Source: Prevotellaceae bacterium (GTDB lineage Bacteria > Bacteroidota > Bacteroidia > Bacteroidales > Bacteroidaceae). From it: a stretch of DNA of 64,000 nucleotides. The stretch's first letter is position 1. Every line of letters starts with the position of its first letter. Positions 1-7,334 of this stretch are shown piece by piece. The stretch covers positions 1 through 64,000 of the forward strand of contig JAQYEW010000012.1 of assembly GCA_028723455.1 (NCBI GenBank). The letters are read 5' to 3'. The notes beneath the pieces were generated by a model that was not told the DNA's origin, made no database searches, and was given only the letters and a program-made list of their open reading frames with translations. A program made the translations under genes and the position numbers.

Positions 1-135
1 GAGGCGCACATGCGCATGAACGGGAACATTACCTTGCGCGAGGCCCACGACCAGACGCGCCTTATCGAACAAAAGATCCGCGACACTTTTGGAGCAGACA
101 CGCACATCACCCTCCACGTCGAGCCAGTCAAATAG
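1..135 (+). CDS. Cation diffusion facilitator family transporter, C-terminal end (partial)
   Basis: Only the last 44 codons are present, ending in TAG. The peptide reads through a histidine- and acid-rich stretch (EAH, then REAHD, then HITLHVEP) typical of the cytoplasmic C-terminal domain of CDF zinc/iron/cobalt efflux proteins, where the final HxHxE-like segment helps bind regulatory metal ions. The transmembrane part lies outside the window. An inverted repeat that could end transcription follows about 180 bp downstream. Family assignment rests on this short tail alone, so the metal specificity cannot be stated. Confidence 0.7.
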   Translation, partial: EAHMRMNGNITLREAHDQTRLIEQKIRDTFGADTHITLHVEPVK

Positions 136-316
136 CCGTGCGAACCGTTTGGAAAGCTGTACGCGATGTAGTAAGACTGTCAGTACTTGCAGCGAAGTAC
201 TGAAGTACTTTACATAAAACACCGTAGTACTCCGCCTGAAGTACCGGCTTGCCAACGGCTCAACTTTGCCGTTTATGGCAATCCGCAATCATTCCGTACG
301 AAAGAATATGTATTAG
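136..316. other. Intergenic stretch with short GTACT repeats and hairpin potential
   Basis: No gene is visible. Between 182 and 210 the motif AAGTACT/AGTACTT recurs in both orientations (182-188, 195-201, 203-210), giving a 7-bp hairpin, and further GTACT/GTACC copies follow near 226 and 240. Near 270-285 TTGCC and GGCAA form another short hairpin. The function is unknown; this may be 3' UTR structure of the transporter transcript. Confidence 0.35.
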
Positions 317-353
317 AAAGTCCCCGCAGTTATCACGAACTGCGGGGACTTTC
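317..353. terminator. Bidirectional intrinsic terminator
   Basis: A near-perfect inverted repeat has arms AAAGTCCCCGCAGTT (317-331) and AACTGCGGGGACTTT (339-353) around a 7-nt loop. A-rich and T-rich ends on both sides would give U-tracts in both directions. It sits between the transporter end and the convergent endonuclease gene. Confidence 0.8.
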
Positions 354-370
354 ATTCTAAAAGCGTAAGG

Positions 371-1789
371 CTATTTCACGACTACCTTGCGTCCGCCGAT
401 GACATAAATGCCGGGGCGGGCAATGACAGTAACACGTCTGCCCGAGAGGTCGTAAACCTCGGCAGCCTCCTGCGGCATATCCATTCCATAGATACCGTTC
501 ACCACAGGCTCTACCAAACAAGAGGCGTTGGCGACGGACTCAAGCACACGTCCCTTCCAATTCGTGAAGCGTCCGCGAATGGTTACACGCTGACCAACTT
601 GCAGCTGGTCCGCACTGGTGAAGGGCTGGTTGCCGTAGTACTTGCTTCGGTAGATACAGAGTGTTTCGCCACCCTCTTCGTCGGCAATGTAATAGTTTGC
701 GTTGCCATACTGCGCACTTACCTCTTCAATCCTCGTTACAATGCCCGTTACATACAGTTCTGAGGTCTGTTCGTCAACCGCCAGTTTCTTCAGGACTTTC
801 AGCGCTGAGGCTACGTTATAAGGATGCTCTTGAGTGCCGTCTCCCTCAAGTTCTTCGGGTTCGGTGGGTTCGGTGGGATTGCCCGGGTTATCAGGTATCA
901 ACTCGCCCGTGTATCGCACGTCGTCGCTGGACGTGGAGATGGCCAAAGCGGGATTGAAAGGCACATCGACACTGTCGCCCCAGATGTATTCACAAAGATA
1001 GGGGAAGTCGACGAAGAGATTGCGGTTCTGCTGGATTTCAGCCACCGCGTTGTTACGCGCAACCTCCAGCGGATCCACCACATCCTGTCTGCTCCATTGG
1101 ACAAATAGGTCGCTGCACCACTTTCGCAGTGTGGGATAGGCTCCCGTCTGAAGTTGGTTCAGACCTTCCGTTTCCCAAGAGAAATTCTGATAGGCGGTAG
1201 CCATATACATATAGGAACGACAGAAGTCGCCTTTGTATTGGTCTCCCGGCTCCCACATATTCACAAGCTTGCCGTCGGCATAGCCCTTGCCCACCAAATC
1301 ATAGCCTTCGCCTGCGGTAGCGTCGTAGGCGATTGTGCGGTCCACCACACCCATGACATAGTTGCTTTTCTTGCTGTTCGCCGTCCGGTCGCAGGGATAG
1401 AGATTATACAAATCCTTATAGGCATCGTTTTGGGAACCACCCCACCAGCTTTTCGGGAAGCTATGCTCGATATTCATGCCTGAAATGCTTTTCCCGCGCG
1501 TGCCGAAAGTGAATTTAAGGTTGCTGTAACGGTTGATACACTCGTTGGTTTCCGCATTGCGGTCCGTAGCATAGAAGCCCCACCATGTGTTTTGACTGCC
1601 ACTTCCGTAGCTGAGTACCGTTTTGCCGGTGTTCATCAGTTTAAAGGCCGCCGTTTTCAGTTCGCTCTTGTTCAGCCCGTTGAGGGATTGCGCATACTGC
1701 GACAACTGCTGGCGCGTAATTGCCCGCACAGGTAGCATTGCCACAAGCAGCAATCCCGCAACAGTCAGTTTCACTCTTTGTAAATTCAT
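371..1789 (-). CDS. Secreted endonuclease I family nuclease with OB-fold-like domain
   Basis: This 472-aa protein begins with a signal peptide (hydrophobic residues about 7-23). The endonuclease I (PF04231-type) domain follows: NIEHSFPKSWWGG near residues 106-118 carries the catalytic His109, and DLYNLYPCDRTANSKKSNY near 126-144 is the second conserved block. A Pro/Thr/Glu linker (about 305-318) leads to a second domain (about 320-430) that looks like the OB-fold module found in Bacteroidales extracellular nucleases. The tail, with YDLSGRR and a final GIYVIGGRKVVVK, resembles the short C-terminal sorting/anchoring modules of this phylum. It is 25 bp downstream of a paralogue and probably in the same transcript. 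Role: extracellular DNA/RNA degradation (inferred from family). Confidence 0.85.
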   Translation of the reverse strand: MNLQRVKLTVAGLLLVAMLPVRAITRQQLSQYAQSLNGLNKSELKTAAFKLMNTGKTVLSYGSGSQNTWWGFYATDRNAETNECINRYSNLKFTFGTRGKSISGMNIEHSFPKSWWGGSQNDAYKDLYNLYPCDRTANSKKSNYVMGVVDRTIAYDATAGEGYDLVGKGYADGKLVNMWEPGDQYKGDFCRSYMYMATAYQNFSWETEGLNQLQTGAYPTLRKWCSDLFVQWSRQDVVDPLEVARNNAVAEIQQNRNLFVDFPYLCEYIWGDSVDVPFNPALAISTSSDDVRYTGELIPDNPGNPTEPTEPEELEGDGTQEHPYNVASALKVLKKLAVDEQTSELYVTGIVTRIEEVSAQYGNANYYIADEEGGETLCIYRSKYYGNQPFTSADQLQVGQRVTIRGRFTNWKGRVLESVANASCLVEPVVNGIYGMDMPQEAAEVYDLSGRRVTVIARPGIYVIGGRKVVVK

Positions 1790-1814
1790 CGTATCAGATT
1801 TTAGATATAAGGGA

Positions 1815-3326
1815 TTATTTTACCACTATTTTTCTGCCATTAACGATATAAAGGCCGGGGCGCAAGGGCTGGGTGGCCCGTGTGCCGTCGACATGATGGA
1901 TTACGGTTGGCTTCTGTTCCCGCGACAGCCCCTTAACAGAGGTAAAGGCATTGTCCAGGACGTAAAGCTGCACGCTCATCTGTCCCTGGCTGTAGGTACT
2001 GAAGCGAGGAGCGGAATCGTTCCAACGGATGCTGCGGGCAGGGATTGCGGTACTGGAAATTGCGGACTCATCGCTGTTCACAGAGATACTCCACTGTGTG
2101 TTGCTGCCAAGCGCATCCACGGTGTTCAGTTGGTTCTTATCAGCCGTCAGGGCAAGGTATTTGTCGGTGTCCACCTTGAGGGTGTAGGCACCGGCAGTTC
2201 CTCCGAGAGTAATCAAGGTAGGCATGCCGTCCTGATTCACCTGCGTACTGATGCTGTTTCCGGTTATCACCACGTCGGCACCCGAACGGTAGCTGCTGTT
2301 GGAAGAAGAGAGCGCCTTCTTGCTTTCCTCACAAACAATCAGGTAGCCCTGGCCTATAACAAGCTGGCTGGCAGAAGTAACCTTGTTGAAGACCATATCG
2401 CCCGTGGAAGGATCCACGGGATTCGGATCTACGGGCTCCGTAGGATCAGTGGGTTCTACGGGATCTGTAGGCTCGGTAGGGTCGCTTGGCTCCCCGGGAT
2501 TCACGGCACCACCGTAATTGTCATAACTAAAGGCATCGGAGGTCTTGCTGCCCCATACATATTGCTCCAAGCCAGGATAATCAATGAAGGGATTGCGGTT
2601 GTGCTGGAAACCATAGATGGCATTATTCCTGTCTATCTCTTTTTGGCTTACGGGATCCTCCTTCGCCCAGCGCAGCAGCAGATCCATCTGCCATTTCTGG
2701 ATGCAATAGTAGGTGCCGTTACCAAAGACACCGCCCCAAGAACCCGCTTGATTCTCATAGGCCGTTGCCATATAGAAATAGCCGCGGGCCAAATCGCCCT
2801 TGTATTCATCGTTGGGCTCGAAGACCGTGCCGCTATAGCCTGCGGTTACACAATCTCCCACCTTGCTGAAACCGCCATTGCTGCTGTAAGTAACCCTACC
2901 GACCTCGCCATAGGGAAAACTGCCACGACGGTTGTTGACATATCCGTCTGTGGGCACGACATGGAAAGCGTCGCTTTTCATCGGACTGCGCTTGCCGAAC
3001 CAGCTTTGGGGTACACTGTGCTCACGGTTCAGACCATCGCCCTCTTTTGAGTAACTGGAGGGGGCGCCTGGCTTAAACTTAGAGGTGCTGCTGTACATAT
3101 CCCAATAGGTTCCGTCGGGACGCAGATCACTTTTCAAATAAACACGCCAAAGGCCGTCGTAACCTACATCAGTATGATTACCAATGATTTTAAAGAGTGC
3201 AGTTTTCAGGGCCTGACCCTTCAGACCATTCGCGGCACGATAATAGGTTCCAGTGTTGTTCGGCCCTTGTGCAACGGCCGAAACTACAATGCAAAGAAGC
3301 ACGATTAGAGAGTTGATTCTTCTCAT
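1815..3326 (-). CDS. Secreted endonuclease I family nuclease (second paralogue)
   Basis: This 503-aa protein has a signal peptide (about 1-20, ending AVAQ). The endonuclease I core contains LNREHSVPQSWFGK (His103) and FHVVPTDGYVNNRRGSFPYG (about 121-140). A linker of repeated PTDP/PTEP units (about 283-310) leads to a beta-rich domain (about 312-455) that differs from the OB-like domain of the downstream paralogue. The C-terminus GLYIVNGRKIVVK is nearly the same tail as in the paralogue. The pair therefore shares catalytic core and tail but has different middle domains, as expected of two nucleases with different binding targets. It is first in a two-gene minus-strand transcript. Confidence 0.85.
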   Translation of the reverse strand: MRRINSLIVLLCIVVSAVAQGPNNTGTYYRAANGLKGQALKTALFKIIGNHTDVGYDGLWRVYLKSDLRPDGTYWDMYSSTSKFKPGAPSSYSKEGDGLNREHSVPQSWFGKRSPMKSDAFHVVPTDGYVNNRRGSFPYGEVGRVTYSSNGGFSKVGDCVTAGYSGTVFEPNDEYKGDLARGYFYMATAYENQAGSWGGVFGNGTYYCIQKWQMDLLLRWAKEDPVSQKEIDRNNAIYGFQHNRNPFIDYPGLEQYVWGSKTSDAFSYDNYGGAVNPGEPSDPTEPTDPVEPTDPTEPVDPNPVDPSTGDMVFNKVTSASQLVIGQGYLIVCEESKKALSSSNSSYRSGADVVITGNSISTQVNQDGMPTLITLGGTAGAYTLKVDTDKYLALTADKNQLNTVDALGSNTQWSISVNSDESAISSTAIPARSIRWNDSAPRFSTYSQGQMSVQLYVLDNAFTSVKGLSREQKPTVIHHVDGTRATQPLRPGLYIVNGRKIVVK

Positions 3327-3356
3327 TTTTTCTGTTTGTTTTGTTTGTCCAATCTA

Positions 3357-3364
3357 CAAAAATA
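3357..3364 (-). promoter_or_regulatory. -7 element for the endonuclease pair
   Basis: On the minus strand the sequence reads TATTTTTG, matching the Bacteroidetes -7 consensus TAnnTTTG, about 30 nt upstream of the ATG at 3326. No convincing -33 TTTG was seen at the usual distance. Confidence 0.5.
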
Positions 3365-3408
3365 GGTAAAAGGATTGAGTAAAAGCTATTCTCCTCAGAA
3401 TTATTTTA

Positions 3409-3416
3409 TATCTTTG
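3409..3416 (+). promoter_or_regulatory. -7 element immediately before the flavoprotein start codon
   Basis: TATCTTTG matches TAnnTTTG exactly and ends only 4 nt before the ATG at 3421, so transcription would begin at or next to the start codon. A -33 TTTG at the expected spacing is not evident. Confidence 0.5.
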
Positions 3417-3420
3417 TCCT

Positions 3421-4653
3421 ATGCTTGTAACAATTATCGGTGCCGGAGCGGCAGGATGTTTCGCCGCCATTGAACTAAAAAGACTACGTCCAAACCTTGA
3501 GGTAAAGGTGTTGGAGGGCGGGAATCGTCCCTTGGCCAAAGTGATGATCACAGGCGGAGGACGCTGCAATCTAACGAACAGCTTTCTCGGCGTTAAGAGC
3601 CTGGAGAAAGTATATCCGCGCGGGCATAGGCTGATGAAGCATCTTTTCCACGACTTCGATAACGAGGCCACCTTCCATTGGTGGGAAAACGAGGGCGTGA
3701 GATTGCTGACACAGGCTGACGAGTGTGTATTCCCCCGCTCCCAACGTGCCGGAGAGATTGTGGAAAAGTTGCTGGAACTGATGCGTCAGCACGAGGTTGA
3801 CCTGATTACCCAAGCGCGCGTAACTGCCATTCGGCCATTCGAGGAGAAACCAGGCTATGAGCTGACCTTAAAGGACGGACGCACATTGCAGAGCGACGTT
3901 GTCCTGATTGCCACGGGCGGTGTGCAAACGGGCTGGCAACGCGAAATGTTGGAAGGGTGTCCGCTTGCATTGGAAGCCCCCCTGCCCTCGCTGTTCAGTT
4001 TTGTCATTAAAAATGAAGCCCTGACAAACCTTACCGGGCTTGTTGTGCGGAACGCTGTGGCCAGTTTGCCAGGCACAAAATTCAAAGCACAAGGGGCACT
4101 CCTTATCACGCATTGGGGATTGAGCGGCCCGGCCATTCTCAAACTCTCCTCCTACGCTGCCCGTTGGATGGCAGAACGCGACTATCGCTGCCCACTTAGC
4201 ATCAACTGGATGCAGGGGGCCACAGAGAACGAGGTGCGTGAATCCTTGAACACCCTGGCAAAACAGAACCCACAGAAATATGTTGGCAGCATCCATCCCA
4301 ACCATCTGCAAAGCCGCCTATGGGGCTTGATTCTTCAGCAAGCAGGAATCGGCGAAAGCCTGCGCTGGTGCGAACTAAGCGGCAAACCGCTCAACCGCCT
4401 TGTTACGATGCTTACAACCACCCCGTATGCCGTGGAAGGCAAGAACCGCTTCAAAGAGGAATTCGTAACCTGCGGCGGCGTGGCATTGGGTGAAATCAAT
4501 CCCAAGACGCTGGAAAGCAAGAAGCACCCCGGGCTTTACCTGGCCGGCGAGGTGTTGGATGTAGATGCCGTTACAGGCGGCTTCAATCTGCAAGCTGCCT
4601 GGACGATGGGATTTGTCGCTGCGAAGTCCATCGCAGCAAGACATCCGGACTGA
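3421..4653 (+). CDS. NAD(P)/FAD-dependent oxidoreductase, HI0933/BaiN-like family
   Basis: This 410-aa flavoprotein starts directly with a dinucleotide-binding fold (IIGAGAAGCFAAIELKR, residues about 4-20), followed by the family signature GGGRCNLTN (about 45-53) and a C-terminal FAD-contact block GEVLDVDAVTGGFNLQAAW (about 378-396). Length and motifs fit the aminoacetone oxidase/BaiN-like group formerly called HI0933, whose physiological substrate is mostly unknown. Because the FAD motif begins at residue 4, the ATG at 3421 is the only plausible start, although a promoter-like box lies just 4 nt upstream. It is probably a single-gene transcript. Confidence 0.85.
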   Translation: MLVTIIGAGAAGCFAAIELKRLRPNLEVKVLEGGNRPLAKVMITGGGRCNLTNSFLGVKSLEKVYPRGHRLMKHLFHDFDNEATFHWWENEGVRLLTQADECVFPRSQRAGEIVEKLLELMRQHEVDLITQARVTAIRPFEEKPGYELTLKDGRTLQSDVVLIATGGVQTGWQREMLEGCPLALEAPLPSLFSFVIKNEALTNLTGLVVRNAVASLPGTKFKAQGALLITHWGLSGPAILKLSSYAARWMAERDYRCPLSINWMQGATENEVRESLNTLAKQNPQKYVGSIHPNHLQSRLWGLILQQAGIGESLRWCELSGKPLNRLVTMLTTTPYAVEGKNRFKEEFVTCGGVALGEINPKTLESKKHPGLYLAGEVLDVDAVTGGFNLQAAWTMGFVAAKSIAARHPD

Positions 4654-4670
4654 TATTGTTGCACATTTTC

Positions 4671-4701
4671 TTTGCTTATGTGCAAAAATGGATTATCTTT
4701 G
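4671..4701 (+). promoter_or_regulatory. Promoter of the acyl-CoA ligase gene
   Basis: TTTG (4671-4674) and TATCTTTG (4694-4701) are separated by 19 nt, a full match to the Bacteroidetes housekeeping promoter. Transcription should start near 4707, upstream of the ATG at 4726. Confidence 0.8.
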
Positions 4702-4725
4702 CACGCAAAAACAGGAAAATCGAAT

Positions 4726-6405
4726 ATGCAGACGACACCATCCGCCCAAATCGGGAAATTCAATGCGCTACTGGAAAAGAGCATCAAGGCCAACTGGAAC
4801 GAAAAGGCACTGAGCGATTACCAAGGCAGCACATTACAATATCGCGACGTAGCCCGCAAGATTGTCAAGCTACATATTATATATGAGCAGGCGGGCATAC
4901 GTCCCGGCGACAAGATTGCCCTGTGCGGCCGAAACGGTGCGCTGTGGGGGTGCGTATTCCTTTCCGTCATCACATACGGTGCCGTCATTGTCCCCATCCA
5001 GAACGTGTTCACGACGGAACAGATAACACATATCGTGAATCACTCCGACGCACGCCTCTTGCTGGCAGACCGCAACATCCTAAAGCAACTGAAGTTCGAC
5101 GATATGCCTCAGTTGTTGGGCACAGGCACGCTGGACGAACTGGAGCTTGCCGACTCGCGCAGTGCTGCGCTCACAGAGGCGCGCCAGCGTCTGAACGAGT
5201 TCTTCGGCCTGCGTTATCCCAAAACCTTCGGTGCCGAGGACGTCCGCTTCCATGTGGATGAACCCGAAGAAACCGCACTTATCAACTATACCTCGGGCAC
5301 CACAGGATTCAGCAAAGGCGTTATGCTGCCCTATCGTTCCCTTTGGAGCAACATGGATTTCCTGATGGAAGAAATCGGGTCTCACCTGCCTTCTCATGCA
5401 GTGATAGTGGCATTCCTGCCTATGGCGCACATGTATGGACTGACGTGCGACTTCCTCCTGCAAGTCTGCCTCGGCAACCATCTTTATTTCCTACAACGTC
5501 CGCCCAGCCCAAGCATCGTCCAAGAAGCTTTTGCCCAACTCAGGCCTCATTTGATTGTCAGCGTACCCCTTGTTCTGGAGAAAATCGTACGACAGGAGAT
5601 AATGCCCATCGTGAAAACACGCCAAACGCAGCTGCTCATGCGTATGCCCCGCATCGGAAACATCATCAAACGACGCCTTTGCCAACGCCTGAAAGCATTG
5701 CTGGGAGGACAGTTCTATGAAGTCATCATTGGAGGTGCCAGCCTAAGCACAGAGGTGGAGAACCTGCTGCGCTGGATGGAGTTCCCGCTCACCGTGGGCT
5801 ATGGCATGACAGAGACAGGCCCCATGATCAGCCTTTGCGACCACACGCTCTTTGTCCCTCAAACTTGCGGCCTGCCGGCCAAACACATGGAGGTGCGCAT
5901 CCTAAGCGACGATCCCGAGCACATTCCCGGCGAGCTGGTAACACGAGGAGCGAACTTGCTCACCGGCTATTACAAAAACCCCGAAGCAACAGCCGAAGCC
6001 ATTGATGCAGAAGGATGGCTGCACACGGGCGACCTTGCTCGCATGGCTCCCTCAGGCCACATATTCATTGTGGGGCGCATCAAAAACATGCTCCTTGGCA
6101 GTAACGGGCAGAACATCTATCCCGAGGAAATCGAGGACAAACTTGGCTCGCTGCTCATGGTAAAGGAAGGTATCGTATTGCAGAAAGGCCAGAAATTGGT
6201 GGCCCTCGTAGTGCCCGACATGGAACAGGCCGAGAGTCTGGGCGTACAAAACACCCTGGATGAAGTCATGCGAAACAATCTCAAGGAACTGAATGCCTTG
6301 CTCCCCAAATACTGTCATGTCAGCGACATCAAAATGCATGACAAGGAATTTGAACGCACATCCAAAGGGTCCATCAAGCGATACCTATACAAGGAACAGG
6401 TATAG
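4726..6405 (+). CDS. AMP-binding long-chain acyl-CoA ligase
   Basis: This 559-aa adenylate-forming enzyme activates a carboxylic acid, probably a fatty acid, with ATP and CoA. The P-loop-like A3 motif INYTSGTTGFSKG, the YGMTETGP motif and the C-terminal hinge GRIKNMLLGSNGQNIYPEEIE are all present. A longer open frame begins at 4672, but that extension overlaps a consensus promoter (4671-4701), so the ATG at 4726 (protein starts MQTTPSAQIGKFNALL) is preferred. It stands alone between the flavoprotein and rplU. The acyl substrate cannot be read from the sequence. Confidence 0.88.
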   Translation: MQTTPSAQIGKFNALLEKSIKANWNEKALSDYQGSTLQYRDVARKIVKLHIIYEQAGIRPGDKIALCGRNGALWGCVFLSVITYGAVIVPIQNVFTTEQITHIVNHSDARLLLADRNILKQLKFDDMPQLLGTGTLDELELADSRSAALTEARQRLNEFFGLRYPKTFGAEDVRFHVDEPEETALINYTSGTTGFSKGVMLPYRSLWSNMDFLMEEIGSHLPSHAVIVAFLPMAHMYGLTCDFLLQVCLGNHLYFLQRPPSPSIVQEAFAQLRPHLIVSVPLVLEKIVRQEIMPIVKTRQTQLLMRMPRIGNIIKRRLCQRLKALLGGQFYEVIIGGASLSTEVENLLRWMEFPLTVGYGMTETGPMISLCDHTLFVPQTCGLPAKHMEVRILSDDPEHIPGELVTRGANLLTGYYKNPEATAEAIDAEGWLHTGDLARMAPSGHIFIVGRIKNMLLGSNGQNIYPEEIEDKLGSLLMVKEGIVLQKGQKLVALVVPDMEQAESLGVQNTLDEVMRNNLKELNALLPKYCHVSDIKMHDKEFERTSKGSIKRYLYKEQV

Positions 6406-6474
6406 GGCACACGCCGAGGCCAATAATAGAAGTACCAAAGCACAAGAAAGAAAAAAGAAAAGCCGGTGAAAAGC

Positions 6475-6505
6475 TTGGTGGTGTGGAAAATATTCTCTAA
6501 CTTTG
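6475..6505 (+). promoter_or_regulatory. Promoter of rplU-rpmA
   Basis: TTG (6475-6477) and TAACTTTG (6498-6505) lie 20 nt apart. The predicted start near 6511 gives a leader of about 80 nt before the rplU ATG. No gene is visible between 6406 and 6591. Confidence 0.7.
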
Positions 6506-6591
6506 CAACCGATTTATGCCGAAGGGGCCTGATAAAGTAAACACATGACGTGTTTCGCCTCCCGGTAAAACCCGTTAAAACAATAATAAAA

Positions 6592-6909
6592 ATGTACGTA
6601 ATCGTAGAGATTAACGGTCAGCAGTTCAAGGCCGAGGCTGGAAAGAAGCTCTTCGTTCACCACATCGAGGGTGCAGAAGCCGGTCAGACTGTTGAGTTCG
6701 AGAGAGTGTTGTTGGTAGACAACAATGGTGCCATCACCGTAGGCGCTCCCACCGTTGAGGGTGCCAAGGTAAGCGCAGAGGTAGTTTCTCCCCTGGTAAA
6801 GGGCGACAAGGTGCTCGTTTTCCACAAGAAGCGTCGCAAGGGCTACCGCAAACTGAACGGCCATCGCCAGCAGTTCACCGAGTTGTCAATCAAGGAAGTT
6901 ATTGCTTAA
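6592..6909 (+). CDS. rplU: 50S ribosomal protein L21
   Basis: The 105-aa product begins [19 protein letters not shown] and carries the conserved [19 protein letters not shown] block near residues 81-99, which is diagnostic for L21, an rRNA-binding protein of the large subunit. The frame is open upstream to 6550, but family members start at MYVI, and the extra 14 codons lie in leader sequence. It is followed 23 bp later by rpmA, the usual L21-L27 pair. Confidence 0.97.
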   Translation: MYVIVEINGQQFKAEAGKKLFVHHIEGAEAGQTVEFERVLLVDNNGAITVGAPTVEGAKVSAEVVSPLVKGDKVLVFHKKRRKGYRKLNGHRQQFTELSIKEVIA

Positions 6910-6932
6910 TCATTTAGAAAGAACAAAAGAAA

Positions 6933-7190
6933 ATGGCACATAAAAAAGGTGTTGGTAGTTCTAAGAACGGCCGCGAGTCAGCAGCTCAGAGATTAGGTGT
7001 TAAGATTTTTGGTGGTCAGAAGTGCATTGCCGGCAACATCATCGTTCGCCAGCGCGGCACCAAGCACTACCCCGGCGAGAACGTGGCAATGGGTAAGGAC
7101 AACACACTGTACGCCCTGAAGGACGGTGTTGTAGTCTTCAAGAAAGGTCGTCTGGACCGTTCTACCGTTAGCGTACAGACCGAGGCTTAA
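6933..7190 (+). CDS. rpmA: 50S ribosomal protein L27
   Basis: The 85-aa product opens with [16 protein letters not shown], the L27 N-terminal extension that reaches toward the peptidyl-transferase centre, followed by LGVKIFGGQ and [18 protein letters not shown]. There is no cleavable N-terminal extension of the Firmicutes type. It is cotranscribed with rplU and followed by a terminator. Confidence 0.97.
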   Translation: MAHKKGVGSSKNGRESAAQRLGVKIFGGQKCIAGNIIVRQRGTKHYPGENVAMGKDNTLYALKDGVVVFKKGRLDRSTVSVQTEA

Positions 7191-7215
7191 CCGCAACAGA
7201 TAACGAAACTTACAC

Positions 7216-7255
7216 GCAAGGCTGTATTCCGATTGGAGTGCAGCCTTTGCTTTTG
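7216..7255 (+). terminator. Intrinsic terminator after rpmA
   Basis: The stem GCAAGGCTGTATTCC (7216-7230) pairs with GGAGTGCAGCCTTTGC (7235-7250) through G-U pairs and one bulge, with a 4-nt loop, and is followed by TTTTG. Confidence 0.75.
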
Positions 7256-7298
7256 TCATAAAATCCCTTAAGCAGCGTGCAGGAAAGTTTTTTTGTTG

Positions 7299-7306
7299 TA
7301 TCTTTG
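7299..7306 (+). promoter_or_regulatory. -7 element upstream of the lptD-like gene
   Basis: TATCTTTG matches the TAnnTTTG consensus 28 nt before the GTG start at 7335. The -33 region is not convincing. Confidence 0.5.
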
Positions 7307-7334
7307 TAACTCCTAAAGATAGGCAAGAAAGAAA

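Noticed and set aside
2400-2510. Short tandem repeats rich in GGATC/GGTTC, resembling a small repeat array
   Set aside because: They encode the Pro-Thr-Glu/Asp linker of the secreted endonuclease and are explained by coding sequence; there are no CRISPR-like spacers.
1623-3050. 475-aa open frame on the plus strand opposite the endonuclease genes
   Set aside because: It is antisense to a gene with clear catalytic motifs and signal peptide, spans two genes' territory, and its product shows no recognisable domain.
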